Positions 29,116 to 40,916 are shown, numbered from the stretch's first letter. The stretch: 64,000 nucleotides of DNA from Bordetella ansorpii (GCF_900078705.1 NZ_FKIF01000002.1:248001-312000), one strand, 5' to 3'. Notes: generated by a model not told the origin, from the sequence alone. Numbers and translations: made by a program.

Positions 29116-30354
29116 TTACTTGCCGCCATGCAGCGACTTCAGCTTCCGCAGTTCCGGAAACAGCCACATCCACAGCGCCGCCACGGCAACGGTGCCGAAA
29201 CCGCCCACCACCACGGCGGGCACGGCGCCCATCCACGCCGCGCTCAGGCCGGCGCGGAATTCGCCCAATTGGTTCGACGTGCCGATGAACAGCGTGTTGA
29301 CCGCGCTGACGCGGCCCAGCATCTCGTCGGGCGTATTCAGCTGCACCAGCGATGAGCGTACGACCACGCTGATGGCATCCGAGGCGCCCAGCAGCACCAG
29401 CGCCGCCACCGACAACGGGATGGACGTGGAGAAGCCGAACACCACCGTGGCCAGCCCGAACAGCATCAGCGCGCCGAACAGCATCGGGCCGACGCGCTCG
29501 CCCAGCACGTTGTAGCGCGCCAGCATCAGGGCCATCAGCACGGCGCCGCAGGCCGGCGCGGCGCGCAATGCGCCCAAGGCCCATGGCCCGGCCTGCAGGA
29601 TGTCCTTGGCATAGATGGGCAAGAGCGCCACGGCGCCGCCCAGCAGCACGGCGAACAGGTCCAGCGACAACGTGCCCAGCAACACGCGGCGCTGGAAGAT
29701 GAAGGTGATGCCGGCGAACAGCGTGCGCAGCGTGGTGACTTCGCGGCGCGGCGGCGCGCGCTCGACGACCATGGTGATCATGCAGACGAACGAGACCAGG
29801 TACATGGCCGCGGCCAGGCAATAGATCCAGCCCGCGCCCAGGCCGTAGCCCACGCCGCCCAGCGTGGGGCCGGCAATCATCGCCACCTGGTTCGACGAGG
29901 TCGACATGGCGGTGGCGCGGGGGATCCAGGCGCGCGGCACGATGGCCGGCAGCAGGGTGGGCAGGGTGGGCGCCTCGAAGGCGCGCGCCGAACTGATCAG
30001 CACGATCATGGCGTACAGCAGCGTCCGGCCACCGACGCCGTACAAGGCCACCGACGCCAGCACCAGGGCGGCCACGGCCTCGATGACCATGCAGGTGGCC
30101 ACGATCCTGCGCCGGTCGTAGCGGTCGGCCACGTGGCCGACGGCCAGCGTCAGCACGGCCATGGGCAGGAACTGCGCCAGCCCGATCAGGCCCAGGTCCA
30201 GCGCGTTGCCGGTCAGTTCGTAGACCTGCCATCCCAATGCCACGGAGACGATCTGGAAGGATAGCGAGGCGCCGAAGCGGCCGGCCAGGAAATGCAGGAA
30301 GGCAGGCCGCGACAACGGACTGGGGGAATCGGCGAGAGCAGGATCGGCGGACAT
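29116..30354 (-). CDS. MFS transporter, EntS-like
   Basis: The 412-residue protein has about 12 membrane segments. The early sequence GRFGASLSFQIVSVALGWQVYELT and the loop GHVADRYDRRR (MFS motif A) are typical of the EntS/TetA-like exporter group. It probably exports a small molecule or drug. Start MSADPALADS is preferred to a frame seven residues longer. The gene is convergent with the LysR gene and has no evident partner. Confidence 0.85.
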   Translation of the reverse strand: MSADPALADSPSPLSRPAFLHFLAGRFGASLSFQIVSVALGWQVYELTGNALDLGLIGLAQFLPMAVLTLAVGHVADRYDRRRIVATCMVIEAVAALVLASVALYGVGGRTLLYAMIVLISSARAFEAPTLPTLLPAIVPRAWIPRATAMSTSSNQVAMIAGPTLGGVGYGLGAGWIYCLAAAMYLVSFVCMITMVVERAPPRREVTTLRTLFAGITFIFQRRVLLGTLSLDLFAVLLGGAVALLPIYAKDILQAGPWALGALRAAPACGAVLMALMLARYNVLGERVGPMLFGALMLFGLATVVFGFSTSIPLSVAALVLLGASDAISVVVRSSLVQLNTPDEMLGRVSAVNTLFIGTSNQLGEFRAGLSAAWMGAVPAVVVGGFGTVAVAALWMWLFPELRKLKSLHGGK

Positions 30355-30495
30355 GGAATGGCGCACAGGGCGCACGGACGGCGCCGGGAAGCGGAGATTC
30401 TAGCCATGCCCTGCTGACATCGGACTAACGCGGATGTAACCCGCGCGGGTAAGCCACGGATGACGATCCATCGATACAACCCGCGGCTTGCCCAA

Positions 30496-32520
<2,025 letters not shown>

Positions 32521-32671
32521 GGGGCGGGTCCGAAAAGAAGTCGTTCTACAGCGGCGGAGCCTCATCCGGATACCGGCGGGACCTTGTTTTGGGGGCCGCC
32601 GATGCCGGTCCTCGGAAGGGACGGAATGAGGATTTGCTTGGCACGGCAAGCGCGTGAAGGGCTGGCCTGTC

Positions 32672-34279
32672 CTACATGCGGAACACGCCGAAGCGCGTGT
32701 CCTCGATCGGCGCGTTCAACGCCGCGGACAGTCCCAAGCCCAGCACGCGCCGCGTATCGGCGGGCGTGATGATGCCGTCGTCCCACAGGCGCGCCGTGGC
32801 GTAGTACGGATGGCCTTCGCGCTCGTACTGCTCGCGGATCGGCGCCTTGAAGGCTTCCTCTTCCTCGGCCGTCCACTGGCCGCCCTTGGCCTCGATGCCC
32901 TCGCGGCGCACCGTGGCCAGCACGCTGGCCGCCTGCTCGCCGCCCATCACCGAGATGCGCGCGTTGGGCCACATGAACAAGAGCCGCGGCGAATACGCCC
33001 GGCCGCACATGCCGTAGTTGCCCGCGCCGAACGAGCCGCCGATCAGCACCGTGAACTTGGGCACGGCCGCGGTCGCCACCGCCGTCACCATCTTGGCGCC
33101 GTGGCGCGCGATGCCTTCGTTCTCGTACTTGCGGCCCACCATGAAGCCCGTGATGTTCTGCAGGAACACCAGTGGAATCTTGCGCTGCGCGCACAGTTCG
33201 ATGAAGTGCGCGCCTTTCTGCGCCGATTCGGAAAACAGGATGCCGTTGTTGGCCACGATGCCGACCGGCATGCCGTGGATGTGCGCGAAGCCCGTGACCA
33301 GCGTGGCGCCGAAGCGCGCCTTGAATTCGTCGAACTCGGAGCCATCCACGATGCGCGCGATGACTTCGCGCACGTCGTAGGGCTTGCGCGTATCGGCCGG
33401 AATGATGCCGTTGAGTTCGGCCGGGTCGTAGCGCGGCTCGCGCACGGCCTGCAGGGCCAGCGACTGCGGCTTGGCCAGATTGAGCCGCGCCACCGCGCCG
33501 CGCGCCAACTGCAAGGCATGCAGGTCATTCGCGGCCAGATGGTCGACCACGCCCGACAGGCGCGTATGCACGTCGCCGCCGCCCAGGTCTTCCGCGCTGA
33601 CGATCTCGCCCGTGGCCGCGCGCACCAGCGGCGGCCCGCCCAGGAAGATCGTGCCCTGGTCGCGCACGATGATGGACTCGTCGCTCATGGCGGGCACATA
33701 CGCCCCGCCCGCCGTGCACGACCCCATCACCACCGCGATCTGCGCGATGCCCTGCGCCGACATGTTGGCCTGGTTGAAGAAGATGCGGCCGAAGTGATCG
33801 CGATCCGGAAACACGTCATCCTGGCGCGGCAGGTTGGCCCCCCCCGAATCCACCAGATACACGCAGGGCAGGCGATTCTGCGCGGCCACTTCCTGCGCGC
33901 GCAGATGCTTCTTCACCGTCAGCGGATAGTACGTACCGCCCTTGACCGTCGCATCGTTGCAGACGATCACGCACTCCTGCCCGGAGATACGCCCGATGCC
34001 CGTGATGATGCCAGCGCCCGGCGCCTCGCCGTCGTACATGCCATGCGCGGCCAGCGGCGACAGTTCAAGGAACGCACTGCCCGGGTCCACCAGACGCTCG
34101 ACCCGCTCACGCGGCAACAGCTTGCCCCGCGCCGTATGCTTGGCGCGCGCCGCCTCGCTGCCACCCAGGGCGGTCCGCGCCATCTGCGTGGACAGATCAT
34201 CCAGTTGCGCCTGCATGGCGTGCGCGTTGTCGGTGAACTCCTGCGAACGCGGGTTGATGCGGGATTCGATAATCGGCAT
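32672..34279 (-). CDS. liuB: 3-methylcrotonyl-CoA carboxylase, carboxyltransferase beta subunit
   Basis: The 535-residue crotonase-superfamily carboxyltransferase transfers CO2 from biotin to 3-methylcrotonyl-CoA, giving 3-methylglutaconyl-CoA. Oxyanion-loop stretches [14 protein letters not shown] and [15 protein letters not shown] are characteristic of the MCC beta family. The N-terminus [12 protein letters not shown] is typical. It is part of the minus-strand liu operon. The 383 bases upstream contain an inverted-repeat element. Confidence 0.95.
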   Translation of the reverse strand: MPIIESRINPRSQEFTDNAHAMQAQLDDLSTQMARTALGGSEAARAKHTARGKLLPRERVERLVDPGSAFLELSPLAAHGMYDGEAPGAGIITGIGRISGQECVIVCNDATVKGGTYYPLTVKKHLRAQEVAAQNRLPCVYLVDSGGANLPRQDDVFPDRDHFGRIFFNQANMSAQGIAQIAVVMGSCTAGGAYVPAMSDESIIVRDQGTIFLGGPPLVRAATGEIVSAEDLGGGDVHTRLSGVVDHLAANDLHALQLARGAVARLNLAKPQSLALQAVREPRYDPAELNGIIPADTRKPYDVREVIARIVDGSEFDEFKARFGATLVTGFAHIHGMPVGIVANNGILFSESAQKGAHFIELCAQRKIPLVFLQNITGFMVGRKYENEGIARHGAKMVTAVATAAVPKFTVLIGGSFGAGNYGMCGRAYSPRLLFMWPNARISVMGGEQAASVLATVRREGIEAKGGQWTAEEEEAFKAPIREQYEREGHPYYATARLWDDGIITPADTRRVLGLGLSAALNAPIEDTRFGVFRM

Positions 34280-34662
34280 ATCGCTTTGTCTCTGTTGTCA
34301 CGCTCGCGCGGCGTGGGTTGCGCGGTGCTTTTTTCTTTCTTTTGTACTGGCTTGTGTTGCTGGTCTCAGTGTGGGTTCTTGAGACGTCCTTCATGCGCCT
34401 TCGGCCATCGCGCCGGCCAAGTCGTCGGGCTCGGGCGCGCCATCAGGCGCCTTCGGCCGCTACGCGGCTTCCCCTCCTTCAATTGGCCGTCACGATGGCC
34501 GAAGGCGCATGAAGGACTCAAAGCAATGCTGGTTCTCACATCCCTTTCAATCCAGGGGTGGGGGGATGGGGTGCAGTGACGGACATTGCACTGGTGCGGC
34601 ATCGTTGCGGCGGGGTAGGCCGCCCCGCCGCAACGATGCGACTCAAGAACTCAGATACCCGC
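34280..34662. other. Gene-free interval in the liu locus carrying an inverted-repeat element
   Basis: About 380 bases lie between the thiolase stop and the carboxyltransferase start. No gene was recognised. The interval contains a 25-bp perfect inverted repeat with an 82-base spacer, extra copies of the CGCCTTCGGCC core, and near-direct repeats of TGCTGGTCTCA outside it. It interrupts an operon that would otherwise be compact. Confidence 0.6.
34386..34517. repeat. Inverted-repeat element, 25-bp perfect arms
   Basis: The arm at 34386-34410 (GTCCTTCATGCGCCTTCGGC then CATCG) is exactly complementary to 34493-34517. The 82-base spacer repeats AGGCGCCTTCGGCC once more near 34446. Near-direct repeats TGCTGGTCTCA and TGCTGGTTCTCA lie outside the arms, about 30 and 10 bases away. 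The layout fits a small mobile (MITE/REP-like) element or a long hairpin. Confidence 0.65.
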
Positions 34663-35846
34663 TCAAACCATCTCGATAGCCATGGCCACCGCTTCGCCGC
34701 CGCCGATGCAAAGCGTGGCGACGCCCTTCTTGCCGCCGGTCTTGCGCAGGGCGCCGACCAGGGTGGCGACCAGGCGGGCGCCCGAGGCGCCGATCGGGTG
34801 GCCCAGGGCGGTGGCGCCGCCATGCACGTTCACCTTGTCGTGGGGCAGGTCGAAGTCCTTCATGGCGGCCATGGTGACCACCGCGAAGGCTTCGTTGATT
34901 TCGTACAGGTCGACGTCGGCGGGCGTCCAGCCGGTCTTGGCGTACAGGTTCTTCAGCGCGCCGACCGGCGCGGTCGTGAACCATTGCGGTTCTTGCGAGT
35001 GCTGCGTGTGAGCCACGATGCGGGCCAGCGGCGTGCAGCCCAGCTTCTTCGCGGTCGATTCGCGCATCAGCACCATGGCGGCGGCGCCGTCGGAGATCGA
35101 CGAGGCGTTCGCGGCGGTGACCGTGCCATCCTTCTTGAAGGCGGGCTTGAGCGTCGGGATCTTCTCGGGCATCGCCTTGGCGGGGGCTTCGTCGGCATCG
35201 ATCACCGTGTCGCCCTTCTTGCCGGCCACCGTGACCGGCGCGATTTCCCACTTGAACGAACCGTCTTCGGTGGCGGCGCGCGCGCGCGCCGCAGCGATTC
35301 CAGCGAGAAGGCGTCCTGCGCCTCGCGGGTGAATTCGTATTTGGTGGCGCAGTCTTCGGCGAACACGCCCATGGCGGTGCCGCGCGAGTAGGCGTCTTCC
35401 AGGCCGTCCAGCGCCATGTGGTCGTACACCGTGGCGTGGCCGTAGCGGTAACCCTGGCGGCCCTTGAGCATCAGGTAGGGCGCGTTGCTCATGCTTTCCT
35501 GGCCTCCGGCGACGACCACGTCGGCCGTGCCGGCCAGCAGCAGGTCGTGGCCGAACATCGCGGCCTTCAGGCCCGAGCCGCACACCTTGTGGATGGTCGT
35601 GCACGACACGCCCAGCGGCAGGCCGGCGCCCAGCGCGGCCTGGCGGGCCGGCGCCTGGCCCTGGCCGGCTTGCAGCACGTTGCCCATGATGACTTCGTTG
35701 ACCTGCTCCGGCTTCAGGCCGGCGCGTTCGACGGCGGCCTTGATGGCGACGGAACCCAGCTCATGGGCGGCCAGGCCGGACAGGCTGCCCAGCATGCCGC
35801 CCATGGGCGTGCGGGCGACGGAAACGATAACGACGGGATCGGACAT
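34663..35846 (-). pseudogene. Acetyl-CoA acetyltransferase (thiolase), frameshifted in a (GC)7 tract
   Basis: Thiolases form or cleave acetoacetyl-CoA. The N-terminal part from ATG 35846 (MSDPVVIVSVARTPMGG) carries the nucleophilic Cys89 in KVCGSGLKA and reads in one frame to FSLESLRRARA. The C-terminal part, with NVHGGATALGHPIGASGAR and the second cysteine in CIGGGEAV, is open only in another frame. The switch falls at the alternating GC run 35276-35289. Removing one GC unit restores a single frame of 393 residues, the normal thiolase length. As written, the product would be about 190 thiolase residues plus an unrelated tail, without His and second Cys. Sequencing error, pseudogene and slippage-based switching are all possible. 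Confidence 0.88.
35276..35289. repeat. (GC)7 dinucleotide tract inside the thiolase gene
   Basis: Fourteen bases of uninterrupted GC alternation coincide with the reading-frame break. Such tracts are prone to two-base slippage. Confidence 0.85.
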
Positions 35847-35977
35847 GATGAAGCTCCTGGGAATCGGGACGAAGCGGGCGCCGGCGCGGCACGGCCCGGG
35901 CGCTGCCGCCTGAAGGTAATCGTAAGGGATAAATTCATTCAGCCGCAGGGGTGGCGTCCACGGGCGGACGCGCGCCC

Positions 35978-37156
35978 TCAGGCCGTTTCGTTGAACAGCT
36001 CCCGGCCGATCAGCATGCGGCGGATCTCGCTGGTGCCGGCGCCGATCTCGTACAGCTTGGCATCGCGCCACAGGCGGCCCACCGGGTACTCGTTGATATA
36101 GCCGTTGCCACCCAGGATCTGCACGCCTTCGCCGGCCATCCAGGTGGCCTTCTCGGCGGTGTACAGAATAAGGGCTGCGCAATCCTTGCGCACCTGGCGC
36201 ACGTGCTCGCGGCCCAGGCTGTCCAGGTTCTTGCCCACGGCGTAGCAGAAAGCGCGGCTGGCCTGCAGCACGGCATACATATCGGCGATCTTGCCCTGGA
36301 TCAGTTGGAACTGGCCGATGGCCTGGCCGAACTGCTTGCGGTCGTGGATATAGGGCACGGCCACGTCCATCACGGCCTGCATGATGCCCAGCGGCCCGCC
36401 CGACAGCACGGCGCGCTCGTAGTCCAGGCCGCTCATCAGCACCTTCACGCCGCCGTTGACTTCGCCCAGCACGTTCTCGGCGGGCACCTCGCAATCCTGG
36501 AACACCAGTTCGCCGGTGTGGCTGCCGCGCATGCCCAGCTTGTCCAGCTTCTGCGCCACCGAGAACCCCTTGAAGCCTTTCTCGACCAGGAAAGCGGTGA
36601 TGCCGCGCTGGTGGGCCTCGGGATCGGTCTTGGCGTAGACCACCAGGGTATCCGCGTCGGGGCCGTTGGTGATCCACATCTTGGTGCCGTTCAGCACGTA
36701 GCGGTCGCCCTTCTTCTCGGCGCGCAGCCGCATGCTGACCACGTCGGAGCCGGCGCCCGGCTCGCTCATCGCCAGCGCGCCCACGTGCTCGCCCGACACC
36801 AGCCTGGGCAGGTAGCGCGCCTTCTGGTCGTCGTTGCCGTTACGGAAGATCTGGTTCACGCAAAGGTTGGAGTGCGCGCCGTAGGACAGGCCCACCGAGG
36901 CGCTGGCGCGGCTGATCTCTTCCATCACCACCATGTGGGCCAGGTAGCCCAGGCCGGTGCCGCCGTACGCTTCGCTGACCGTCATGCCCAGCACGCCCAG
37001 GTCGCCGAACTTGCGCCACAGGTCCATCGGGAACTGGTCGGTGCGATCCACCTCGGCGGCGCGCGGGGCGATCTCTTCCTGTGCGAACGCGCGCACGGCG
37101 TTGCGCAGCATGTCCAGATCTTCGCCCAGATCGAAACTGAGGCCGGGAATATCCAT
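35978..37156 (-). CDS. liuA: Isovaleryl-CoA dehydrogenase
   Basis: The FAD enzyme oxidises isovaleryl-CoA to 3-methylcrotonyl-CoA, passing electrons to ETF. The 392-residue protein has acyl-CoA dehydrogenase signatures [12 protein letters not shown] and [20 protein letters not shown]. The catalytic glutamate in the [11 protein letters not shown] region (YE near 245) matches the isovaleryl-type position rather than the C-terminal Glu of other family members. GGAG precedes ATG 37156 by 7 bases. It is first in the liu operon after liuR, with a LiuR-like operator 127 bases upstream. Confidence 0.94.
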   Translation of the reverse strand: MDIPGLSFDLGEDLDMLRNAVRAFAQEEIAPRAAEVDRTDQFPMDLWRKFGDLGVLGMTVSEAYGGTGLGYLAHMVVMEEISRASASVGLSYGAHSNLCVNQIFRNGNDDQKARYLPRLVSGEHVGALAMSEPGAGSDVVSMRLRAEKKGDRYVLNGTKMWITNGPDADTLVVYAKTDPEAHQRGITAFLVEKGFKGFSVAQKLDKLGMRGSHTGELVFQDCEVPAENVLGEVNGGVKVLMSGLDYERAVLSGGPLGIMQAVMDVAVPYIHDRKQFGQAIGQFQLIQGKIADMYAVLQASRAFCYAVGKNLDSLGREHVRQVRKDCAALILYTAEKATWMAGEGVQILGGNGYINEYPVGRLWRDAKLYEIGAGTSEIRRMLIGRELFNETA

Positions 37157-37282
37157 GGTCGTCTCCGTGACAGTAGGCACTTACTTTTATGGTGTGCTTC
37201 GTAGTCGCCGACACGTCGTGGCCGGCTGCGCCATCATGCGCGCCGCTGGCGTGCGGAGCAATGATGCAGTGCAACTATAACG

Positions 37283-37298
37283 TTTACGTAAACGTAAA
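37283..37298. promoter_or_regulatory. LiuR-like operator upstream of liuA
   Basis: TTTACGTAAACGTAAA occurs here, between liuR and liuA, and again exactly at 37735-37750. The ACGTAAA units fit the known LiuR-type MerR operator of proteobacterial branched-chain degradation genes. Confidence 0.75.
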
Positions 37299-37330
37299 GT
37301 AGACAGGGAAAACCCGTAACCCACCGCGCG

Positions 37331-37720
37331 TCAGGGAATCACCCTGCCGTGCGCCAGCAGCTCGCGGCAGTTGATCTCCTGGTTCTCGATTTCCTGCAGG
37401 GTCTCGTCGATGTCGCGGCGCTGCTGCTCCAACTGGGCGCGATGGCGGGCCAGCACGTTCAGGTACTCGCGCAACTGCGAGGCCGTGTCGACCGGGCTTT
37501 CGTACATGTCGATCAAGGCCCGGATCTCGGACAGTTGCAGGCCCAGCCGCTTGCCGCGCAGCGCCAGCTTCAGCCGGGTGCGGTCGCGCGTGCCGTAGAC
37601 GCGGTTGCGCCCGTCGCGCGCCGGACTGACGATGCCCTGGTCTTCGTAGAAGCGGATCGTGCGGGGCGTGATGGCGAACTCGCGGGCGAGATCGGAAATG
37701 GTCCAGGTTGACGGCGGCAT
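37331..37720 (-). CDS. liuR: MerR-family regulator of leucine/isovalerate degradation
   Basis: The 129-residue protein has the MerR winged HTH at 5-72 (WTISDLAREFAITPRTIRFY) and a coiled-coil dimer helix (about 80-118). There is no metal-binding cysteine pattern, and it matches the LiuR group. Identical 16-bp operators lie before it and after it, so it probably represses or activates itself, the divergent metallo-hydrolase and the liu operon in response to a branched-chain acyl-CoA. Confidence 0.88.
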   Translation of the reverse strand: MPPSTWTISDLAREFAITPRTIRFYEDQGIVSPARDGRNRVYGTRDRTRLKLALRGKRLGLQLSEIRALIDMYESPVDTASQLREYLNVLARHRAQLEQQRRDIDETLQEIENQEINCRELLAHGRVIP

Positions 37721-37734
37721 GCGATGTATGGCAG

Positions 37735-37750
37735 TTTACGTAAACGTAAA
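37735..37750. promoter_or_regulatory. LiuR-like operator between liuR and the MBL-fold hydrolase
   Basis: This is an exact second copy of TTTACGTAAACGTAAA, 15 bases upstream of liuR and 55 bases before the divergent hydrolase start. It can serve both promoters. Confidence 0.75.
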
Positions 37751-37804
37751 TTATGCTGGCCGGCCTGCCCCGTCAAGCCGCCGCTTTCACGCAGGCCCCC
37801 GCAG

Positions 37805-38866
37805 ATGAATCCCAACGAACATCAACTCCAGTATCCCTGGGGCGACGCGCAACCCGAAGCCGGCGCCTCGCAAACCGTGGCCGACGGCGTCAAATGGATC
37901 CGCATGCCGTTGCCGTTCGCGCTGGACCACATCAACCTCTGGCTGCTGCGCGACGAGATCGACGGCCGCCAGGGCTGGACCATCGTCGATTGCGGCATCT
38001 CGCGCGAGGAAGTGAAGACGCTCTGGAACCAGGTGTTCGAATCGCAGCTGGAGGGCCTGCCGGTGCTGCGCGTCATCGTCACCCACATGCATCCCGACCA
38101 CGTCGGCCTGGCCGACTGGCTGTGCGAGCGCTGGAACGCGCCGCTGTGGATGAGCATGACCGACTACGTCACCGCCTGCCTATGGTGTTCGGATAAAAGC
38201 GGCTCGGGGCCCAACGGCGAGGCCGCGGTGCGCCACTTCGCCCGCCACGGGATGACCGATCCGGATTCGCTGGAGCAGATCCGCCAGCGCACGGGCTATT
38301 ACATCAACCTGGTGCCGTCCATGCCACGCCGCTACGTGCGCCTGCTGCACGGCGACACGGTGCGCATCGGCGGCAACCCATGGCAGGTCATCGTGGGCTA
38401 CGGCCACGCGCCCGAGCACGTGTCGCTGTACAGCGACGCCCTGCGCGTGCTGATCTCCGGCGACATGGTGCTGCCGCGCATTTCCACCAACGTCAGCGTA
38501 TTCGCGTACGAACCCGAAGCGAATCCGCTGCCGCTGTATCTGAATTCACTGGACCGCTATGAAGGGCTGCCGGGCGACACGCTGGTGCTGCCCTCGCATG
38601 GCCGTCCGTTCAAGGGCCTGCACGAGCGCATCGCGCAGCAGCACAGCCACCACGCCGACCGCCTGGCCGAAGTGCTGGAAGCCTGCGCCACGCCGCAGTC
38701 GACTTCCGACATCGTGCCGGTGCTGTTCCGCCGCAAGCTGGACCTGCACCAGATGACCTTCGCCATGGGCGAGGCGCTGGCGCACCTGCATGCCTTGTAT
38801 TTCGAGGGCAAGCTGACGCGCGCGCAGGGCCAGGACGGGATCGTGCGGTTTACCGCGGCGGCTTAG
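37805..38866 (+). CDS. Metallo-beta-lactamase-fold hydrolase in the LiuR regulon
   Basis: The 353-residue protein has the MBL metal motif THMHPDHVGLADW near residues 96-108 and further metal-ligand regions at YGHAPEHV and SGDMV. It fits the group related to glyoxalase II and acyl-thioester hydrolases. Start MNPNEHQLQYPWG is chosen over a frame 27 residues longer that would run through the operator. Its divergence from liuR across an exact operator copy suggests it helps with acyl-CoA metabolism, perhaps as a thioesterase. That role is inference. Confidence 0.85.
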   Translation: MNPNEHQLQYPWGDAQPEAGASQTVADGVKWIRMPLPFALDHINLWLLRDEIDGRQGWTIVDCGISREEVKTLWNQVFESQLEGLPVLRVIVTHMHPDHVGLADWLCERWNAPLWMSMTDYVTACLWCSDKSGSGPNGEAAVRHFARHGMTDPDSLEQIRQRTGYYINLVPSMPRRYVRLLHGDTVRIGGNPWQVIVGYGHAPEHVSLYSDALRVLISGDMVLPRISTNVSVFAYEPEANPLPLYLNSLDRYEGLPGDTLVLPSHGRPFKGLHERIAQQHSHHADRLAEVLEACATPQSTSDIVPVLFRRKLDLHQMTFAMGEALAHLHALYFEGKLTRAQGQDGIVRFTAAA

Positions 38867-38878
38867 GGCCCGTTGACA

Positions 38879-39505
38879 CTAACGGCTGGACGCCACCAGC
38901 CGCAGCGCCAATCCCACGAATACCACCGCCGCCAGGCGGTTCAACACGCGCTGCGCCAGGGGCGAGCGCTGCAGCAGTTCGCCGAATGCGCCCGAGAAGA
39001 ACGCGATGGCGCTGAACACCAACAGCGCCGCCACCATGAAGGCCACGCCGAGCTCGACGATCTGCAGGGCCAGCGGGCCGGCATCGGGCTGCGTGAACTG
39101 CGGCAGGAAAGCGAAGAAGAACAGCAGCACCTTGGGATTGGTCAGGCTCATGAAGACGCCGCGCCGGTACAGCGCCAGCGACGACATGCGCTCGGGCCGG
39201 TCCACGCCGCTGGCGCCCACCGGCGCGCGCCACGCGCCCCAGGCCAGATAGGCCAGGTATGCCGCCCCCGCCAGTTTCAAGACCGTGAAGGCCACGGGCG
39301 ACGCGGCAACGATCCCCGCCAACCCCACCGCCACCGCGGCCGTATGGCCCAGCACGCCGGTGCACAGGCCCAGCACCACCATCATGCCCGCGCCGCGCCC
39401 CCACATGGCGGATTGCACCAGCACGAACAGGTTGTCCGGCCCGGGCGCCAGGGCCAGCAGTACGGCGATACCGAAGAAGGCGATGAGGGCGTCCAGGGGA
39501 AGCAT
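38879..39505 (-). CDS. LysE/RhtB-family amino-acid exporter
   Basis: The 208-residue protein has about six membrane segments and the family stretches LALAPGPDNLFVL (near 18-30) and GVFMSLTNPKVLLFFFAFLPQF (near 115-136). It probably exports an amino acid. It is divergent from metC by 140 bases and convergent with the hydrolase gene, whose stop is 12 bases away. Confidence 0.9.
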   Translation of the reverse strand: MLPLDALIAFFGIAVLLALAPGPDNLFVLVQSAMWGRGAGMMVVLGLCTGVLGHTAAVAVGLAGIVAASPVAFTVLKLAGAAYLAYLAWGAWRAPVGASGVDRPERMSSLALYRRGVFMSLTNPKVLLFFFAFLPQFTQPDAGPLALQIVELGVAFMVAALLVFSAIAFFSGAFGELLQRSPLAQRVLNRLAAVVFVGLALRLVASSR

Positions 39506-39645
39506 GCGGGTCTCCGTTTTTTCCGGGCGCCCGCGATGCAGCGGATCGCGGGCAATGCCGCCGATGATACGGGAAGCCCGGCCCGCCGGGCGGGGGGTAT
39601 AAGATTGGCCCAGCCATCTCTTTCCGAACCTTGCCGCATCGCTCC

Positions 39646-40842
39646 ATGTCCTCAGACTCCAGCAAGCACATCGATACCGTCCTGCAGCACACCGGCACTG
39701 CCCGCTTCGATCCCGACACCGGCGTGGCGCCCGTCAATCAGCCGCCCGTCCGCGCCAGCACCGTGCGCTTCCGCGACCTGAGCGCGCTGGAAAACGCCTA
39801 CCGCCGCAAGGCCGCGGGCGAGCGCGCCATCACCTATGGCCGCGCCGGCATGGACACGCACCTGGCGCTGGAAAGCATCTTCAACGAACTGGAAGGCGGC
39901 ACGCATTGCTACCTGTCCTCGTCGGGCATGGCCAGCAACACGCTGGTGTTCATGGCCCTGCTGTCGGCGGGCGACCACGCGCTGGTGGCCGACTGCGTGT
40001 ACGGCCCCGTACGCGAGCTGCACGACGCGGTGCTGTCGCGCCTGGGTATCGAGATCACGTATTTCTCGCCCGATGCCGACCTGGAAACGCTGGTGCGGCC
40101 CAACACGCGGCTGCTGTATGCCGAGTCGCCGGGCTCGCTGCTGTTCCAGATGATGGACATGCCCGCGCTGGCCGCCTTCGCCAGGAAGCACGAACTGGTG
40201 CTGGCCACCGACAACACCTGGGGCTCGGGCTACGTGTACCGCCCGCTGGAACTGGGCGCGCATGTCTCGGTGATCGCCGGCACGAAGTACGTGGGCGGCC
40301 ACTCCGACCTGATGCTGGGCGCGGTGGTGACCCGTGACGACGAGATCGCCCGCCGCCTGGGCGGCACGCAATACGCGATGGGCTATTCGGTCAGCGCGGA
40401 CGACGTCTGGCTGGCGCTGCGCGGCGTACGCACCATGCCGATCCGCATGGCGCAGCATGCCAAACACGCCATGGCCGTCTGCGAATGGCTGGCCACGCGG
40501 CCCGAGGTGTCCCGCATCTACCATCCGGCGTGGCCGCAGGACCCGGGCCACGCGCTGTGGCAGCGCGACGCCACGGGCTCGAACGGCATGCTGGCCGTCT
40601 CGCTGAAGCTGTCGCCCACGGCCGCGCGCCGTTTCGTCGAGGCGCTGACGCTGTTCGGCATCGGCTTCTCTTGGGGCGGCTTCGAAAGCCTGGTGCAACT
40701 GGTGTCGCCAAAGGATCTGGCGACCCATGCCTATTGGCAGGAAGGCGAGCTGGCGGCGGTGCGGCTGCACATCGGCCTGGAGGATCCGCGCGATGTGATT
40801 GCGGACCTGGAGCAGGCGTTGCGCAAGGCCGCAGAGTCGTAA
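39646..40842 (+). CDS. metC: Cystathionine beta-lyase
   Basis: The PLP enzyme cleaves cystathionine to homocysteine, pyruvate and ammonia in methionine synthesis. The 398-residue protein has YGRAGMDTH (tyrosine contacting PLP phosphate), LATDNTWGSGY and the Schiff-base lysine in SVIAGTKYVGGHSD. An in-frame TTG 15 bases upstream is less likely than ATG 39646. A bidirectional terminator lies 46 bases after the stop. Confidence 0.92.
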   Translation: MSSDSSKHIDTVLQHTGTARFDPDTGVAPVNQPPVRASTVRFRDLSALENAYRRKAAGERAITYGRAGMDTHLALESIFNELEGGTHCYLSSSGMASNTLVFMALLSAGDHALVADCVYGPVRELHDAVLSRLGIEITYFSPDADLETLVRPNTRLLYAESPGSLLFQMMDMPALAAFARKHELVLATDNTWGSGYVYRPLELGAHVSVIAGTKYVGGHSDLMLGAVVTRDDEIARRLGGTQYAMGYSVSADDVWLALRGVRTMPIRMAQHAKHAMAVCEWLATRPEVSRIYHPAWPQDPGHALWQRDATGSNGMLAVSLKLSPTAARRFVEALTLFGIGFSWGGFESLVQLVSPKDLATHAYWQEGELAAVRLHIGLEDPRDVIADLEQALRKAAES

Positions 40843-40887
40843 ACCCTGCCATGCCGCCGATGCACCTGCGCATCGGCGCCCGCCATG

Positions 40888-40916
40888 AAAAAGGAGCGCA
40901 CCGAGCGCTCCTTTTT
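40888..40916. terminator. Bidirectional terminator between metC and dsbA
   Basis: AAAAAGGAGCGC (40888-40899) pairs perfectly with 40905-40916 around an ACCGA loop. A-run and T-run in the stem serve the convergent metC and dsbA transcripts. Confidence 0.9.

Noticed and set aside
34663-35846. Programmed ribosomal frameshift in the thiolase
   Set aside because: The thiolase family does not use recoding, no slippery heptamer or stimulatory structure is evident, and a (GC)7 slip explains the break better.
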